Shown here in pieces: positions 53,123 to 58,238 of a stretch of DNA of 58,238 bases. Made by a program: the position numbers and the translations under genes. The stretch is taken from contig JAUIBL010000025.1 of assembly GCA_030428355.1 (NCBI GenBank), positions 1 through 58,238 of the forward strand. The letters run 5' to 3'. The notes below the pieces were generated by a model that was not told the origin of the DNA, ran no database searches, and saw only the letters and a list, made by a program, of their open reading frames with translations. Position 1 is the first letter of the stretch, and each line of letters starts with the position of its first letter. Origin of the DNA: Alphaproteobacteria bacterium (GTDB taxonomy: Bacteria; Pseudomonadota; Alphaproteobacteria; Rhodobacterales; Rhodobacteraceae).

Positions 53123-53337
53123 TGCCCGCCATCACATCGTTTGATATTAAGCACAGAATCGCCGTCGGATCGAGCGCTCCGGATCATGGACGGCGGCGTT
53201 CTCCGGATGTTCGCACACGAGAGTTGCAGTAATGTCAAAGAGCGGCTATTTTTCAATCTGTTACTAGTTGCGAGCGCTGCCCAGTATTTTTGAAGAACCA
53301 CAGCCCTCGCATCTCGTCAGGCAGTATGCTTCGGTTG
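53123..53337 (-). other. Probable CRISPR leader between cas2 and array
   Basis: 215 bases without a gene between the cas2 stop and the first repeat in the leftward sense. It contains AT-rich patches (CAAAAATACT, GATTGAAAAATAG on the minus strand) and two minus-strand TTGACA boxes, one at 53341-53336 overlapping the cas2 stop and one at 53238-53233. No convincing -10 box goes with either. Its position beside the unmutated repeats and cas1-cas2 fits a leader. Confidence 0.55.
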
Positions 53338-53631
53338 TCAAATCACGATCGCTCGCCGCTCAGGTGAGGCATAGGTCTTTCCTAGTGATTCCACACGTGG
53401 TGCGACTTGGTCGACGGAGCCGAGGTCCATTAGGACCACATGATCCTCGGCGTGATGGATGATGCCCTCGAGCCGCGTGGCGAGTTCAGCGCGGCGACGG
53501 GCGGTCAGCCGACACTGGAACACAGAAAGCTGAAGCCAGCTTCCATAGCCTTTCATGATTTTGAAGACGCGCCGCCAGCGCTTCTGATCGGCGATGTCGT
53601 AGGCAACTATGTACAGGCGTTCTGATGCCAT
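53338..53631 (-). CDS. cas2: CRISPR-associated endonuclease Cas2
   Basis: 97-residue ferredoxin-fold protein that joins Cas1 in the spacer-integration complex. The N-terminal strand RLYIVAYDIADQKRWRRVFKIMKGYG holds the conserved Asp after the first strand, and WLQLSVFQCRLTARRR matches the typical second strand (SVFxC). It begins three bases after the cas4-cas1 stop and is the last cas gene before the array. Confidence 0.95.
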   Translation of the reverse strand: MASERLYIVAYDIADQKRWRRVFKIMKGYGSWLQLSVFQCRLTARRRAELATRLEGIIHHAEDHVVLMDLGSVDQVAPRVESLGKTYASPERRAIVI

Positions 53632-53634
53632 ATC

Positions 53635-55321
53635 CTACCTCGGAATATAATGCGGCATCTGGTCGAGTTCTCCGGTCAGGTGACGGGCCAGAAGGCGGCA
53701 TTGCACGGCGATCAGACGCCGCATGCCAATGCGGTATCCGAAGAGCGGGTGCGTCGTTTCTTGCGCCAGTCGTCTCTCCCAAGCCGCGATCAACTTGCGA
53801 CGTCCACTCGGTCTGAGGGCGCAGGAGACGCCGCTAAAAACAAAATCCCCTTTTTCGACTTCGCCGTTGTTGATCACAGTCAGCACTGTGGAATCACACA
53901 ACACCGGACGGAATGGTTCCATCATATCTAGACTAAGGGAGGGCCGCCCAGGTTTGGGACGATGATAGAACCCTTGATAGGGATCAATCCCGACGGTGAC
54001 GAGCGCTTCTGTGAACACGCGGACGGCCAGCGCATAACCAAATGAGAGCAGCGCATTCACAGGGTCTGCTGGCGGGCGCCTGTTGCGGACGGTGAAGTCG
54101 AAGCCATGCATTGAGGTTTTTTCCGCCACGATCATACGCTCGAACGCGCCGAAATAGAGCGCGGCGGCTTCTCCCTCGATACCCAGTAGCGAATGGACGT
54201 TGCCTGTCGCGGGCGTCTTGCGGGCGAGGTGCAAAAGCCGTTCTAGTATGCTGTCGCGGGCCGCGGTTTCGCCCTTCCAGTTGCGGCGCAGGATGGTGCG
54301 CTGGTTGCGGATCTTCGCCTCGACCAATCCGGCGGCGAGCCGCAGCGATGCCCGCTCGTCTGCCGCGATTCGGAACTGCGCGGCACGGGCCATCGGATGC
54401 TTTGGCCCGGTTCCGACGGTGTGTCCCATCAGCCAGCCGCCTGTCGAATGCCAGCTGGCTGGGATGTCGGCCCGCATCAGGGCATGCAGCGCCTGTGTCG
54501 TGACCGAGACGGGTCCATAGATGGCAAGCTCTGAAACATGGATCAGAGGCACTTCGGTCTTCGAACCATCAGCCTCGATCACGAGGGACTCGCCAGACTT
54601 GCGGATCTTCGCGCCCGGCGTCTGCACATGCAGTGGCAGTGCCGGATCGTCGGCAGGGTTCAGCGGACGGGGCGCGTACCCCTTGCGGAAGAAGTTTGTT
54701 TCGTCGGGTAGGCAGATGCCTGCCAACGAACAGCGGGTGCATTTGGCGCTATCCTCCAAGGGTGGCGGCCTGCGGCCAGAGGCGGCGGCGAGGCGCAGCT
54801 CTGAGACCGCGCGCAGCGTCCGAGTACGGAGGTCGTCGTCGATCGCGATGCGCACGCGCTCCCGGCTGGCAGCATACCAGATTGCGGCTTCCTCGACGAT
54901 ATAGCCGTGCTCCTCCAGCAGGATGGTCTGAAGGCACAGCTGGACACGCTCGGGGTCGTAGGCTCCCACCGCTACATGGGGGCGCTTGCCGCGCTTGGTG
55001 TCCACGGGAATTGCGGAACGTCCTTCGCCTTCTACCAGATCGAATTTTGCGATCACGCCGAGTGTTTCGGACGAGAGGATGACCGAGCGGGCCTCGAAGG
55101 GGGGTGGCTCCTCGGCAGGGTCAGGTAGCGCGTCGACTTTGCGGTCGATACGGGTATGGACGCGGCGACCGTCCTCGGTATCGCCGGTGTCGCCCCATTC
55201 GCCTTCGACCCACATCAGATAGGCGAGCCTTGGGCAATAGACTTGCTCGTTGATCATCCGAGCCGGCACCAGCGGCTGATTTCCCATGACAGGCGGCGGG
55301 GGAAGGGGGAGTTCCGGTTGG

Positions 55322-55329
<8 letters not shown>
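53635..55329 (-). CDS. cas4-cas1: Cas4-Cas1 fusion protein
   Basis: 564 residues. The Cas4 part (about 20-225) has iron-sulfur cysteines at Cys32 (VYCPRLAYL) and Cys197, Cys200, Cys206 (KCTRCSLAGIC), with the RecB-type nuclease residues Asp97, Asp110 and Lys112 (VDTKRGKR). The Cas1 part (about 235-564) keeps metal ligands Glu385 (LLGIEGEAA), His456 (GFYHRPKPG) and Asp468/Glu471 (LDMMEPFRP). The fusion is a mark of type I-G (I-U) systems, where Cas4 trims prespacers and selects the PAM and Cas1 integrates. The ATG at 55329 overlaps csb2 by eight bases; an ATG at 55335 is possible. Confidence 0.95.

Positions 55330-58238
<2,909 letters not shown>

Noticed and set aside
51831..53232. Open reading frames across the CRISPR array on both strands, giving repeated peptides such as FNEAGAGKPRKP and GFPGLPSPGLIEA
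   Set aside because: They arise because the repeat is 36 bp (a multiple of three) with no stop in several frames and some spacers keep phase. They have no ribosome sites and no family resemblance.

Overview
The window reads as chromosomal DNA of a marine Rhodobacterales (roseobacter-type) alphaproteobacterium. Evidence: GC-rich coding with strong third-position bias; a dmdA-acuI dimethylsulfoniopropionate (DMSP) gene pair; a trgA-trgB-cysK block of the kind described in Rhodobacter; a circularly permuted two-piece tmRNA whose tag begins ANDN; an alphaproteobacterial-type SspB; and many small families common in this order (DUF1194, DUF2852, DUF4169, DUF455, DUF1326).

Layout. 0-3.2 kb: the end of a polar amino-acid ABC transporter operon and an EamA exporter. 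3.2-10 kb: bactofilin and M23 peptidase operon, a DUF455 ferritin-like protein, a 1-Cys Bcp peroxiredoxin and a large AsmA/YhdP-like protein. 10-17.7 kb: a TIGR02466-type oxygenase, queA, an MFS carrier, a DUF924 protein, class I aldolase, and a translationally coupled membrane hydrolase plus cytochrome P450 pair. 17.8-25.6 kb: small envelope proteins, two DUF1194 paralogs, a Crp/Fnr and HD-domain operon, the tmRNA, a zinc alcohol dehydrogenase, sspB and fumC. 25.6-32.4 kb: DUF4169 and ribbon-helix-helix pair, creatinase, RDD and DUF2852 proteins, a YbaK-type deacylase and RNase E.

32.4-42.4 kb: tusA and ccdA, then a GntR regulator divergent from a DUF2182-DUF1326-DinB-dmdA-acuI run, followed by a universal stress protein, a BCCT carrier (candidate DMSP or betaine uptake) and a class V aminotransferase. 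A 26-bp near-perfect inverted repeat fills the space beside the GntR start codon and is the probable operator. 42.4-51.4 kb: photolyase, cyclopropane fatty acid synthase, trgA, trgB, cysK, an MscS-type channel, AlaX and a small membrane protein, several joined by 1-4 base overlaps. A tRNA-Ser(GGA) with its terminator closes this conserved stretch.

51.9-58.2 kb: a type I-G (formerly I-U) CRISPR-Cas locus. It has an array of 17 repeats of 36 bp and 16 spacers, then cas2, a cas4-cas1 fusion, csb2 (Cas5-Cas6 type) and the downstream part of csb1 (cas7), all on the minus strand and running off the window. cas3 and the large subunit (csx17/cas8) are expected beyond the right edge.

Two families of intergenic hairpin elements stand out: tandem perfect palindromes with TTCGAA-like centres after fumC and between ccdA and the GntR gene, and GC-rich hairpins joined to a CGAAGTATTT-type motif at three places.
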